Part shown: piece by piece, positions 47,235 through 57,126 of the stretch | How the letters are laid out: each line of letters opens with the position of its first letter | Numbering within the stretch: the first letter of the stretch is position 1 | From: Pycnococcus provasolii | Lineage: Eukaryota; Chlorophyta; Pseudoscourfieldiophyceae; Pseudoscourfieldiales | Length of the DNA stretch: 64,000 bases | Assembly (NCBI GenBank): GCA_049487715.1 | Contig: CP150577.1 | Location: 496,001-560,000, forward strand | Reading direction: 5' to 3' | Notes under the pieces: generated by a model | The model's input: only the letters and a program-made list of their open reading frames with translations | Database searches by the model: none | Told to the model about the DNA's origin: nothing | Translations under genes and position numbers: made by a program

Positions 47235-48742
47235 ATACTGAAGTAAACGACGGTGACAAGGCTGACGAAAAGGAAAAGGCTGACGTTGACTTGAAAGGAT
47301 TGGTATGTTCTTTTCTTAAGGAGTGCATGTACATTCCGAACAGCGATGGCACAGGAAAAAAAACCTTCAGTGGAAACAGATTTAGTGCCCAACAGTTTGA
47401 GGAATCCTTGAAGAAGGGGCAAGCACTCTACAAAGTGGAGAAGGCCAAGGCTTGCAAAGTCTCAGAAGATCTCATAACAGTTCCTATTTGGACATTTAAT
47501 CAAGCGAAAACATATTTCTCCAATATGAGTAGTGCAAACCGGCGACAGAAGTTCGCGGTGAACCTGAACACAAAGCAGAAGCAACTGAAACAAATGAGGG
47601 ACGAAAACAAGTTCTCTGAAAACAACCAGGCTCATTTGAAGCTTGCTCTACAAGTGAGATGCCTTGAACATCTGAACGACGCAATCGGTGGTTTTATCGC
47701 CTCCAGAGCTGGTGGTGGCGCAGATTCCTCGCCTGAGGGTAAGCAAATTATAAAGAAACAGGACAAAAGCTTTGAGGAGAAACTTCATGACAGACAGAAA
47801 AAACAGAAAAGCGACGGACAGAACGCAAGAAAGCGTCATCTGCAAACTGCAGATGATGCGCACGAGGAGGAGAAGAAGAGAAAAAGAGCATTTGCTGCGG
47901 CAAAGCTGAACATGGAACAATCACAACATCAGTTTCAGCAAGACCACGCAAACTTACGCCACCTGCATATGCTGCGACAACAGGACAGCTGCCAAGCTTA
48001 CAACAGTCGAGCGGTGGCTGTGGATTGCGCGCGGCACGTTGTTTCTAACCCCACACGATATACCACAGAACAGGTGGCCAAAGCGGACTCCGTCATCTTC
48101 GACGCGATGATAGCGGCGAGCAGCGCGCCTGCTGACAATTTTGCTGAGACATTTCAGCAACAAGCGACAAGCCTGGACGATCAGCACGCGCTCACTCACA
48201 CATCGCTGGTGCAATCTATCGCAGATTGCAGCACAAGTCCGCTGCGCATCACTGAACCTGAACCTGACGAACCATCCGAAAGTGACACACCACCACAACA
48301 AAGTACAGATCCGTCACAAATATCGCCAGCTGGGGCGGGTTTGAGCTTACTGTTCGACGGAGCACCGTTCGACGGAGTAGCAGGGGACAGAAAGTGGACA
48401 GAAGAAGGTGTTGGTTGGAAGAGCCCGAATGAAGCTGCGCAGGCTGTCTTAACTATCGCTGAGTCGAACAAGTGGAACTCTGTCCAAGTCAGCGACGAGA
48501 AGCTCGAATTTTCTGCAAGTGACATTGGCAAAAGGATCGTCAGGAATGACAGCCTGACATTGCAACCGCGCGATGAGTGGTTTCTTTGCGAAATCTTGGA
48601 GTATGATCTGGACATGAAAGAACACAAGGTTTGTTTTTTGGTCCGAAAACCAAATGATGAACCGGAAACAGCATATTTGGAACTGCGACGAGGGGAACAT
48701 GAAGAGGAGGAAGGTGATGAATATAAAATTTTGGAACGGTAA
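47235..48742 (+). CDS. Accessory protein of the Harbinger-type element, 5'-truncated
   Basis: The frame is open from 47159 through the repeat edge; the first ATG is at 47327. Protein-like from about 47235. Residues: FKECMYIPN-type start, a long Lys/Gln-rich helical region (QLKQMRDENKFSENNQAHLK) with coiled-coil tendency, a basic stretch KKQKSDGQNARKRH that may be a nuclear signal, an acidic Pro-rich linker, and a C-terminal strand-rich part (EWFLCEILEYDLDMKEHKV) of Tudor/chromo-barrel appearance. Tail-to-tail with the transposase, 27 bp apart. PIF/Harbinger elements usually need a second DNA-binding protein; this may fill that role, though no Myb motif is visible. Confidence 0.45.
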
Positions 48743-48769
48743 GATTGCAATTTGGATTTCATTACAAGT

Positions 48770-50791
48770 TTACCACTCATCATCCTGCGAATCGTAGTCA
48801 AGCCCAACATTCTCATTCTCGTTGAGAAATCCGTCGTATCCCGTGCGTACGCGCTCTCTGTGAAGTTTTCGCTCCCATGCATATACATGATTCGTGCGTT
48901 TCAGGTCTCGCGGAAATTTTTGGACGCCAGTATCGCACAGTCTGTTCCAAAGTGCACACAAGACCACAACCAATTTTTTGTATCCCCTGTCAGGCCTGAA
49001 TCGTAAGGGTTGGCCGAGAACTGACCACGTGCGCTGCAAGCGAGAAAACACATTTTCAACAACAATCCTACCCCGAGAATGGTCCTTGTTGTAGTCAATA
49101 TACTCTTTTCTTTCTTTTTCATCAGGTCGCGGCACCACGGTGCGTCCAAAGTTCGTTGTCCCACCATCGATCATACAATTTGGCAACGGCGTTAGGATTT
49201 GATCATGATTGAAGATAGCATCGCCAAAAACATTAAGTCCAGGTTTGATGATTATATGCTTGAAGTCATTTAGAATAGCTGTTGCGATTATTTGGTCATT
49301 TCCGTGACCCATCACACCTGGAACCACAAATAATATGCGCCCACGTATGTCGCAAAAAAGAAGGTTTATGACTGCGTGTGCATTGTACTTGTTGGCACTG
49401 AAAAGTAAGGCTTCCAAGGATATGGGTGTGTTTTTCGTCTGATGCGCCCAGCCATCCAATGCGCCAATGCTTTTTCCAAACATACCTTTTGTATACTCTT
49501 CTGTCATTTTGGCCAACTCTGCCTGTTCCACTTCATCAGGCCATTTCATATGCTTATCCACAATTTTGTCAAAAAGGATGTCACAAACTGTCCAAAAGTC
49601 CTCTCTGATTGATTTCGCGTCCCGATTTTTTCTGAATTCCCACGCTATATCTGTCTGGGTCTTCCCTGATCGGCATGCAGAGAGAAACACGTACAGCCGA
49701 TCTTTGTCGGTAAACAAAGAACGCTTCAGACAACGTGTCCACGTCTCGCGCTGACTCCTGCGATGCATATTGTATGCACTTCCCATGGCCGTGCACGCCA
49801 ATTCCTCCTTCATCTCCTCGTAGAGAGCATCGAACTCGGCGATACTGAACTTAACGTCGTCCTTGAAGTGCTTCTCTCCAGCTGCCTTCGCTACCTCGTA
49901 CGGTCCTTCGAAGGACCTTACGGTGCGGTGCGCTGGCGCGCCGGTGCACCTAAGCTTGAACTCAGCTTGAGTCAAGACGTCCCCCTTCTCTCTTTCTTTT
50001 TTAACAGCCTTCCTGGACGGCAACCAGAAAGATGACAGAGAGGAGATAAAGGAGCGGGAGGAAGGCGCCGGAGAGGAATCGTAGTAGAAAGGCTTTAAAT
50101 TAAAGCTGACCCTCTTCACGAATTTCCTCCCCGGTTGCTTCTGCATTTTTTTCACCTTCTCCCTCCACGTCTTGTGCAGATCAATCGCCTTCGTGAGCAC
50201 CGCAATCTTGCCGTCAAGTGTTTTCACGTCACGAGACATCGACGCTTGCAGATCATTGTCCCCAGCCACAGCGGCCTCGTTGACATTCTGCTGCATTTCA
50301 GTGCGCTCGTGATCGTACGTTGCAAGCGCCTGTTCGCCTCCATTCTGCTGCACGAGAATAGCGAGGAGATCCGCGTACATCTCGCTGCGAAGCAGGTCTG
50401 GGCGCGTCGTGTCGAACCACGCCGTGTCAAAGTACCGCTGAATATTCGTGAGCTTTAAGTCGAGCACGGCCAGATGCGACTGCGTGAGCTGGCGAATGAA
50501 CTCGATGACAAACAAGCCGCAGTCGTAGTGATTCTGCTGTCGAACATAAGAATTCCGAACGGCAAGCGTTTGAATACGTCTGAGAAATCGCATCTTGGCG
50601 AGACCCAGATGCGTGTTCTTCTCCGTCAATGTCAGGTTCGACTTGATGTAGAATTCCCTCTCGTACTCGAAGAAGCAGAATCTGCGCAGGGCATCGACGA
50701 CATGATCTGTTTCGTGTCCACCTGCCATCGAGTCGAAGTGCAGGATGCATGGCGTTTGCGTTCCAGGACGCTCGTCTACATTCGTCATCAC
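48770..50791 (-). CDS. PIF/Harbinger-type DDE transposase with Ulp1 C-terminal half
   Basis: 673 codons. Residues 1-150 continue a Ulp1/SENP cysteine protease started in the upstream frame: ILHFDSM (catalytic Asp) and QQNHYDCGLFVIEF (oxyanion Gln and catalytic Cys). A coiled/basic linker follows. The transposase starts near residue 290 with a helix-turn-helix around LSACRSGKTQTDIAWEFRKN; the DDE core has SIGALDGW (D1), NVFGDAIFNHDQ (D2) and RGRIVVENVFSRLQRTW (E), as in DDE_Tnp_4. The Harbinger transposase would cut and paste the element at TWA-type targets. The frame should join to the upstream one; see the adjoining entry. Confidence 0.8.
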   Translation of the reverse strand: MMTNVDERPGTQTPCILHFDSMAGGHETDHVVDALRRFCFFEYEREFYIKSNLTLTEKNTHLGLAKMRFLRRIQTLAVRNSYVRQQNHYDCGLFVIEFIRQLTQSHLAVLDLKLTNIQRYFDTAWFDTTRPDLLRSEMYADLLAILVQQNGGEQALATYDHERTEMQQNVNEAAVAGDNDLQASMSRDVKTLDGKIAVLTKAIDLHKTWREKVKKMQKQPGRKFVKRVSFNLKPFYYDSSPAPSSRSFISSLSSFWLPSRKAVKKEREKGDVLTQAEFKLRCTGAPAHRTVRSFEGPYEVAKAAGEKHFKDDVKFSIAEFDALYEEMKEELACTAMGSAYNMHRRSQRETWTRCLKRSLFTDKDRLYVFLSACRSGKTQTDIAWEFRKNRDAKSIREDFWTVCDILFDKIVDKHMKWPDEVEQAELAKMTEEYTKGMFGKSIGALDGWAHQTKNTPISLEALLFSANKYNAHAVINLLFCDIRGRILFVVPGVMGHGNDQIIATAILNDFKHIIIKPGLNVFGDAIFNHDQILTPLPNCMIDGGTTNFGRTVVPRPDEKERKEYIDYNKDHSRGRIVVENVFSRLQRTWSVLGQPLRFRPDRGYKKLVVVLCALWNRLCDTGVQKFPRDLKRTNHVYAWERKLHRERVRTGYDGFLNENENVGLDYDSQDDEW

Positions 50792-52747
50792 GTGCCGAGG
50801 GAAGGCTCCAATGCTGAAGGTGATGTATGGGCACGAAGATGAAATCCTTGTCCATCAGATTCAAATCCTTCACCCAGCGCTGCACCGCGTCGTACGTGAT
50901 GCTGCTCTTCGATTCGCCGTGGTAAGGATTGAGCTTCTTGTAGAAGAATGAGTTGAAGAAGTGGCAGCGTCTGAGCACGTCAGGTTGTTCCGCCAAATCT
51001 TCCAGCTTCACGCGTAGCACGCGCCAGTCGATGACGGTGTCGTTCAGAAATTCCCCCCTCTCGAGGAAGGCAAGATCTGCCCCGCTCAGCTCCACATTCA
51101 CGCCCCCAGCTTTCGCAGCCTTTGCTTCGGCTGCCGCATCGTCGTCTGCATCGATGGCAGAAACGGCGCTCGGGGCGACGTCCGCTGCTGGTGCTAGCGG
51201 GTACACTGCGCGTAGACTGGCAAGCTTCTTGCTCACATGTCGTTGGCTCGCGGCTGGCTGGGTGGCGGCGGAGGCGGCCAGAGCGGTTGCCTGGGTGGCG
51301 GTGATGTGGTTGGCGGTGGCTGACGGGGCGGGGATGATTGGCCGGCTGGGGGTGGCGATGGTTGGCTGGATGGGGATGTTGGCGGCGAGGGCTGGCTGGT
51401 TGGTGGTGGTGGCAGTGGCGGCGGTGGTGGCTGGCTGCAGGGTGGGAGTGGTGGCGGCGAGGGTGCCCCGCCGTCGGAATATGTACGCCTTCATCTCTCG
51501 CCCGCTTCCAGCCATGCTTACGGGAAATGTTTTCACGAGGACCAGTGACCCGAATCCCCATCCGTGCATGCACTGCTCCGGCGACTCTCCGCGCACCGCT
51601 GGCTGCACGACAGCCACTCCCTGCACGGCGTCGCTTTTCTGCACGAGCCGTCCGAACGCCTCCTTGGCGTCTGGCCGCAAGCCCTCCCAGAAACTATAGC
51701 AGTGTGTAACGTCGTCTGTGTGCACCGCCTTCGCGTCCGCGATGTCTGAGCACACGTAGTCGATGCACGGAGCAAGCTGGCGTCCGTCAATCCTGTTCTT
51801 CCTGTCGATGTATCTCACAAGCGCGCGCGCCTTGGCAACCTTAACATCGTCGAGCTCGATACCCACAGCGCGTTTGATATTGTGCGACACGAGCGCGTGC
51901 ATCAGAGGTCGCCCGAGTCCGGCGCCGACGTCGAGCATGATTGAGTCGGGTCCTAGCGCCGTCTCGGCGGCGAGTGCGTCGAGGACGCGCGACATGGAGG
52001 CTTGTGTGATGGAGCCGTATATGCCCAGCGTGCCCTCGCCTCCGGCGAGGGCACGCTCGCCGGACTGCATGAGCGAGTACAGCGTACATACTGCTGCTGC
52101 TGGTGCTTGTTGTTGTTGTTGTTGTTGTTGTTGCTGCTGCTGCTGCTGCTCCTCCTTATCGTCCTCCTCCTTATCGTCCTCCTCCTTGTCATTCTCCGCT
52201 CCTCCTCCTCCCATGTGCTGCTGCTGTGGTGGTGGGAATAGTGGCTCCTCCTCCTCCTTCTCCTCCGTTGCTGCTGGTGGTGGTGGTGGTGCTGCTGCTG
52301 CTGATGCTCCCCCTCCTCCTCCTCCTTGTTGTTGCTGCTGCTGTTGTTGTTGTTGTGGTGATGGTGGTGGTGATGAATTTAAAATGTTCTCCTGATAGAA
52401 CTTATCCAATAAATCCGAATGATTAAAATATTTGTCGATGATATTTTGTGCTGCTGCTCCTCCTCCTCCTCCTTGTTGCTGTTCTTGTTGTTGTTGCTGC
52501 TGCTGCTGCTGCTGCTGTGGTGGTGGTGGTGGTAGTGCTGCTGCTCCTCCTCCTCCTCCTCCTCCTCCTCCTTGTTGCTGTTCTTGTTGTTGTTGCTGCT
52601 GCTGTGGTTGTGGTTGTGGTTGTTGTTGACGTTGTTGTTGTTGTTGTTGTTGATGCTGTGGTGGTGGTGGTGCTGCTGCTGCTGCTCCTCCTCCTCCTCC
52701 TTGTAACTGTTCTTGTTGTTGTTGCTGCTGATGTGGTTGTGGTTGAC

Positions 52748-52781
<34 letters not shown>

Positions 52782-53093
52782 CTGTGGTGGTGGTGGTGGT
52801 GGTGCTGCTGCTGCTGTTGCTCCTCCTCCTCCTCCATGTTGTTGTTGTTGTTGTTGCTGGTGCTGGTGCTGGTGCTGGTGCTGGTGGTGGTGTGGTGGTG
52901 GTGGTGGTGGTGCCTCAAAGGCCACACCAAATTTCCGCTTTAAGGCGGCGGACATCTGCTGAGGGTCGAAGTTTTCTTCGTTCCCCTCCGCCTCATCGAG
53001 CCGGTTTGCTTGCGGCTGAACCGGCCGGCCGGCGAAACGTGAAGGTTTGCCTTGCAGAGCAAGTGCCTGTAAGGCCCGTCCACGTCGAGACAT
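50427..53093 (-). CDS. Low-complexity / DOT1-like methyltransferase / Ulp1 N-terminal half
   Basis: 888-codon frame from the ATG at 53093. Residues about 60-320 are Gln, Gly, Ala, Pro and His runs encoded by trinucleotide repeats. Residues about 335-545 form a methyltransferase: GIYGSITQASM, IMLDVGAGLGRPLMHAL (SAM loop), AVGIELDDVKVAKARAL; the order resembles DOT1-type histone methyltransferases. Residues about 670-760 are the first half of Ulp1: LSGADLAFLERGEFLNDTVI and FVPIHHLQHWSL (catalytic His). After HWSL (about 50815) homology jumps to the frame ending at 48770, with no room for an intron; a 1-base shift is needed. The rest of this frame to 50427 is out-of-frame read-through. Either a recent inactivating indel or a sequencing error. 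Confidence 0.7.
52085..52930. repeat. Trinucleotide-repeat tracts in the DOT1-like gene
   Basis: Alternating TGT/TGC (Gln on the coding strand), CCTCCT (Gly/Glu) and TGGTGG (Pro/His/Ala) runs, with CTGGTG tandem units at about 52857-52890. Likely length-variable. Confidence 0.9.
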
Positions 53094-53303
53094 AACACTT
53101 TTTTAGTTTTTTTTCTCCTTTTTCTCCTCTTTTTCTTGTTGAAATGAAAACTAAGGTTAGTTGGACTAAACGGGCAGTTCAAATTCGAACTGGGTTGGAT
53201 GCGAGGGGTTGTGAAAGATGGTTCTATAGAGGTTCAAATTCGGGGCCGCGGCCAAATATGAGGAACCTGGAAATGAGTCGTTGCTCAAAATGAAGTTCGA
53301 GCA

Positions 53304-53715
53304 AGGCAACTCAAAATGAGGTTCCCCCCTCCTCAAATCCAGGTTCGACAAACCTCGTTTTGAGGCGGACCCCCCTCCTCGAAAAACTTGATTTTGAGGA
53401 GGGGGGGAACCTCATTTTGAGTTGCATTTGGCCCTCAAAACGACGACCCCAAAATGAGTTTTGAGGCACCCCTCAGGGGCACCGGGGTATTTTTTTTTTT
53501 GCACATCAACCACATTATGATTGGTTCAGGAGCCTTAGAAAGGTACCACTGCAACCCTGGCTTCCCGCCGTGGCTCTGTGGACCGGTCAGCCAGCCTTTC
53601 ACACCATGCCATACCTCATAACGAAGCCCAACGAAGCTTACTTCCCACGCAAAATTCCACCCTCCCCCTCCCCCCGGGCGCACTCCAAACCCCGCTCGCG
53701 CTCTTTTCCTACACA
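53304..53715 (-). repeat. 412-bp inverted repeat, left arm
   Basis: Inverse of 57127-57538 with almost no difference visible. It contains a foldback of its own: ACTCAAAATGAGGTTCCCCCC and its complement, about 130 bp apart. The inner end carries terminal motif M (CTCCAAACCCCGCTCGCGCTC). Confidence 0.9.
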
Positions 53716-53806
53716 GAACTTACACTAAATTTACACTAAACTTTGCGGATATATCACTTCCTCTACTTTTGTTTCGTGAAAACACAGTGATGTTGTATTT
53801 TTAGTA

Positions 53807-54106
53807 ATGACGATTGTTGTCATCGTCACGCTCGTATTCACCGCGCTGACACTACTACACATCAGGCATATCGAGGCCACTCGCGCTTCGAGTCGTGCCG
53901 AGATCATACAAAGCAAACTTTCGTCGATCAAGCACGTGAAAGCGGTCCACCTTGCGAGGACACAAAGGCGTGTGTTGAGAAGAGGTGTGTCAGCTCAGGC
54001 TCTTCCTAAGCGAGCGCATGTCACTTCTTCCTTTTCAGACCCTCCCCTGTGCTCGAAAGATCCAGCTTGCGATAACACAAACAGAGTGCATAAGGTTAAG
54101 AAATGA
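53807..54106 (+). pseudogene. Orphan signal-anchor and stalk cassette
   Basis: 99 codons from an ATG: a strong membrane segment (VVIVTLVFTALTLLHI), then IIQSKLSSIKHVKAVHLART, the same stalk motif as in the sulfotransferase genes, then a frame that ends without a catalytic domain. It looks like the 5' cassette of a lost gene. Parts at 54200-54400 overlap no recognisable domain. Confidence 0.55.
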
Positions 54107-54544
54107 AATTAATGCGTTTCAAGCGGCAAGAATCGTGCTTCCGGAAATCAAAATTTTAGATGGTTTCATGCCCTCTCGTTGTGCACCCGACTCTGCCATG
54201 CTAATGAAGTGGGGCGTTGGGCGAGTTCGGCTGCGCAATCGTCCGAAGTTGCAGTCGAACTGCACAAGCTCAGTTCTGCCATGTCAATGGCTGAGCTCTA
54301 CTCGCCGAAAGGTCTCCCACAAAACTCCCCCGGTAGGTCGGGAAGGCTGGACTTAAAGGTTTAGGTCGGCAGGGGCCGACCAAGGAGTTGGGGATACCGG
54401 TTGAGGAGGAGCGAATTGTGGGAGTGGGAGCTCATCCCTTTAAGGTAACAAATTTTTCGCTCCCCACTAAACGGTCCCTCCACCCTGAAAAACCTTTTTT
54501 GGGGAGTTTTTCGGGAGTGGGAACAAGTCCCTATAAGGTTCAGC

Positions 54545-54582
54545 CTAAGACCACTCTTTTCTTTTTCTACTTATTCTCTTCA
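54545..54582 (+). promoter_or_regulatory. Shared upstream leader L, copy 5
   Basis: TAAGACCACTC plus pyrimidine tract ending CTTATTCTCTTCA, 56 bp before the ATG at 54638. Directly after it lies an inverted piece of the leader's 5' half (CCCCACAAGGCATATAAGG), so the leader is rearranged here. Confidence 0.7.
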
Positions 54583-54637
54583 CCCCACAAGGCATATAAG
54601 GTATAATCTCGACAATTCGACTTCTTCAGGCAGACAA

Positions 54638-56701
54638 ATGAGAATGAGTCTGCCGCAACTTCTCTTTGTAGTGATGTTCCTTACACAAAGCATCCACGGG
54701 CTGAAAAATGACCGACTCAAGTCGATCCGAACAAAACTGGCAACAATAAAGGCAAGAAAAGCGATTCACCTTAGACAGCGAGCGTACGACAGAACTGTCC
54801 TAAGACAACGAATTAGACAACAAGCTTCGCGTCCATCTAACAGGGAAGGACTCCAGCTCCAATTACAGGACCGAAGAAGCGAGGACAACGCCAGAACGTG
54901 CCACGAGCGGTGTAACTCGCATAATGTCCCTGTCGTGGTGGAGAAGTATAAACTCGTCTTCTTCACCACGCCGGGTGTCGCTCACACAGAGTTTGAGCAG
55001 CTGCTTCGGCGTATGTCGCCAGACACGAGTGACGAGCTGACCCACATTGACGCGTATCCGTTCGAGACTGCCTACGCCGTGCTGCGCAACGACTCGTGGA
55101 CCAAGGCGATCTTCTTCCGCTCACCCGTCAAGCGTTTCGTGTCCGGGTATACTACCAAGGCGAAGGAGGACACGGACATGGACCTGAGCACGTTCGTGGA
55201 TAAGGTGGAGCGCGGTTGGTATCACCCGTCAGAGGCATACTGGAAGTCGCAGTGCGAGTATGTGCACTTGTGCGACGCGATCCTTCCTTTTATGAACTTC
55301 GTCGGCGACTTCGGCAACCTCGCGAACGACACGAGGCGTTTGCTCGAGCGCGTGAGCGCTTGGGACACACACGGCTTTGACACGGAAGGAGGATGGGGTG
55401 GGTCGTGCACGACGTTCTGTGGGCGCGAGCACGAATCTTTGTCCAACTTGTCGAACGATGTATTGCATCGCATCGAGCGACTGCTAGGCGCGGACATGCG
55501 CATCATACCACAGCATATCAAAGCTGTCGCGAAAAAGCCAACATTTCCACACGTGGCGGACCCTTTTGTGGATGCATTTTACCTTTATGACAATCCGGAA
55601 ATTACGATGAACAATTGGACGCGCATTTGTGAGAAACGATCGCATGCGGACCATTTATTTGTCAATGCACTTCAACACCACCCGTCAAGAACTTTCGATC
55701 CAGAGAAGGCAACAACTTTTGTCATTCCGACACAAATGTATCAATCATTTTTTTGCGACCCGAAAGGACACGTAAGACGCTTGAAAGACGCAATGGGCGC
55801 ATTGACGTCATCGAAGTATTTTCTGCGCAAACGTGGCAACGACCACGTCTTGTCCACATTTCACTGGCAATTTAGTCGATGGGCAATTGGAACACACAAA
55901 TGGAAAGACATGCTGCCACAAGGGTACATTAATCTCTTAGAAAACGTTACAATGCTACGCTTTGAAGTATACGGGCAAAGCAAGTGGAGGAACCGTTTTG
56001 TTGTTGAACCATTGGAACCGAGGACAATGTATAGTACTCCTTGGGAGCTAACAAAGCGCAGTATCGTTATTCCCTATCCAGCTGATCCGGATATTAATCT
56101 TGTCTCACCATATAATCTCAGTGAATGGAAAGCACGCAACATATCGGTGTGGTACCACGCGCGCACACGCGAATTCGCTCATGGAGCAACGGCGTTGAGG
56201 CACCGCCCTTGGATAGGAACGGCCCATCCATGCCCGACATGCGATATTGGGCGAGGGAATATTCCAAAGTGGAAGTGGCTGCGCGGGTGGGGTAACAGCA
56301 AATTTTGTCTAGTGATTCGTGGTGACACCCCAACATCTCATGCGCTCTCCAATGCAATCAAAAGCGGCTGTATTCCTGTCATAATTTCCGATGGATTTGA
56401 ACGAGTTGGTCTCCCATTCCGCATGCTAATCGATTTGAAGGACTTTACGATACAAATGCAGGAAATAGAATGGGTAGAAGGTGGAATGAAATCGTTACTT
56501 GCAAGGTTGGCCGCATTGACAGATTTTGAATTGGAGTCCAAACTATCAGGATTAAGACGGGCACAGCCCTTATTTCTTTGGAGCCATCCTCAAAGCATGA
56601 CGGCGTCGGCTATTTTGAGAGAATTCTGGAGTCCTGATCCCGCCACAAGTGTTCCCCACTTTGATCGAGTGTGCTCCACCACGAGTGTTACACGTCCGTA
56701 A
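54638..56701 (+). CDS. Sulfotransferase-like + exostosin (GT47) surface-glycan enzyme
   Basis: Protein of 687 aa from an ATG 56 bp after a leader copy. Signal MRMSLPQLLFVVMFLTQSIHG, then stalk RLKSIRTKLATIKARKAIHL. Residues about 75-290 are the sulfotransferase-like cassette (TTPGVAHTEFEQLLRRM; AIFFRSPVKRFVSGYTT), almost identical in DNA to 23101-23740. After DMRIIP the exostosin domain follows: VDAFYLYDNPEITMNNW, STFHWQFSRWAIG, then GNSKFCLVIRGDTPTSHALS and AIKSGCIPVIISDGFERVG, the GT47 donor-site signature. Exostosin enzymes add glucuronic, galactose or related sugars. The sulfotransferase Lys is Gly. Flanked by 412-bp inverted repeats, with the 3' flank shared with the 820-1875 gene. Confidence 0.8.
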   Translation: MRMSLPQLLFVVMFLTQSIHGLKNDRLKSIRTKLATIKARKAIHLRQRAYDRTVLRQRIRQQASRPSNREGLQLQLQDRRSEDNARTCHERCNSHNVPVVVEKYKLVFFTTPGVAHTEFEQLLRRMSPDTSDELTHIDAYPFETAYAVLRNDSWTKAIFFRSPVKRFVSGYTTKAKEDTDMDLSTFVDKVERGWYHPSEAYWKSQCEYVHLCDAILPFMNFVGDFGNLANDTRRLLERVSAWDTHGFDTEGGWGGSCTTFCGREHESLSNLSNDVLHRIERLLGADMRIIPQHIKAVAKKPTFPHVADPFVDAFYLYDNPEITMNNWTRICEKRSHADHLFVNALQHHPSRTFDPEKATTFVIPTQMYQSFFCDPKGHVRRLKDAMGALTSSKYFLRKRGNDHVLSTFHWQFSRWAIGTHKWKDMLPQGYINLLENVTMLRFEVYGQSKWRNRFVVEPLEPRTMYSTPWELTKRSIVIPYPADPDINLVSPYNLSEWKARNISVWYHARTREFAHGATALRHRPWIGTAHPCPTCDIGRGNIPKWKWLRGWGNSKFCLVIRGDTPTSHALSNAIKSGCIPVIISDGFERVGLPFRMLIDLKDFTIQMQEIEWVEGGMKSLLARLAALTDFELESKLSGLRRAQPLFLWSHPQSMTASAILREFWSPDPATSVPHFDRVCSTTSVTRP

Positions 56702-56895
56702 GTGAGGCACAAACCACAGTTGTTACATAGCGTATAATAGACTCAAAACATCCATAGCCCTGGGGTCGCCACGTATCAAATAACAAAGTTCAAGCACTGC
56801 ACGACCTACAAGCGTGTTTTTCTTCTCAAAACTTCGCACGTATCACAAAAGGCTTTTGACCACCCCCCAAAAGATCCCCAAATCCCTGCTAATCT

Positions 56896-57014
56896 TGCCT
56901 TGTGGGGAACCGTTGTTGAGGACTCGGGATCCCAGAGGGATAAGGGGGCGCGGCCCCTGGTTGTCTAAGTTTGTAAGATCACTCTTTTCTTTTCTTTTCC
57001 ACTTATTCTCTTCA
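56896..57014 (+). promoter_or_regulatory. Shared upstream leader L, copy 6
   Basis: TGCCTTGTGGGGAACCGTTG through CTTATTCTCTTCA. No start codon of a recognised gene follows; the right arm of the inverted repeat begins 113 bp downstream. Confidence 0.65.
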
Positions 57015-57126
57015 AGTTATGAGCCTCAAGTTGTGAAACAGCTACGCTACCTTAAGTCAGCCTACGAAACTTCACAGTCTTTGAATACACTTACTTGGCC
57101 GTCGAATACACTTTACCGTTTTCACA

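Noticed and set aside
51763-52395. Plus-strand frames rich in Cys/Ser and Leu/Val over the trinucleotide repeats
   Set aside because: Mirror readings of CAG/GGA repeats belonging to the minus-strand DOT1-like gene.
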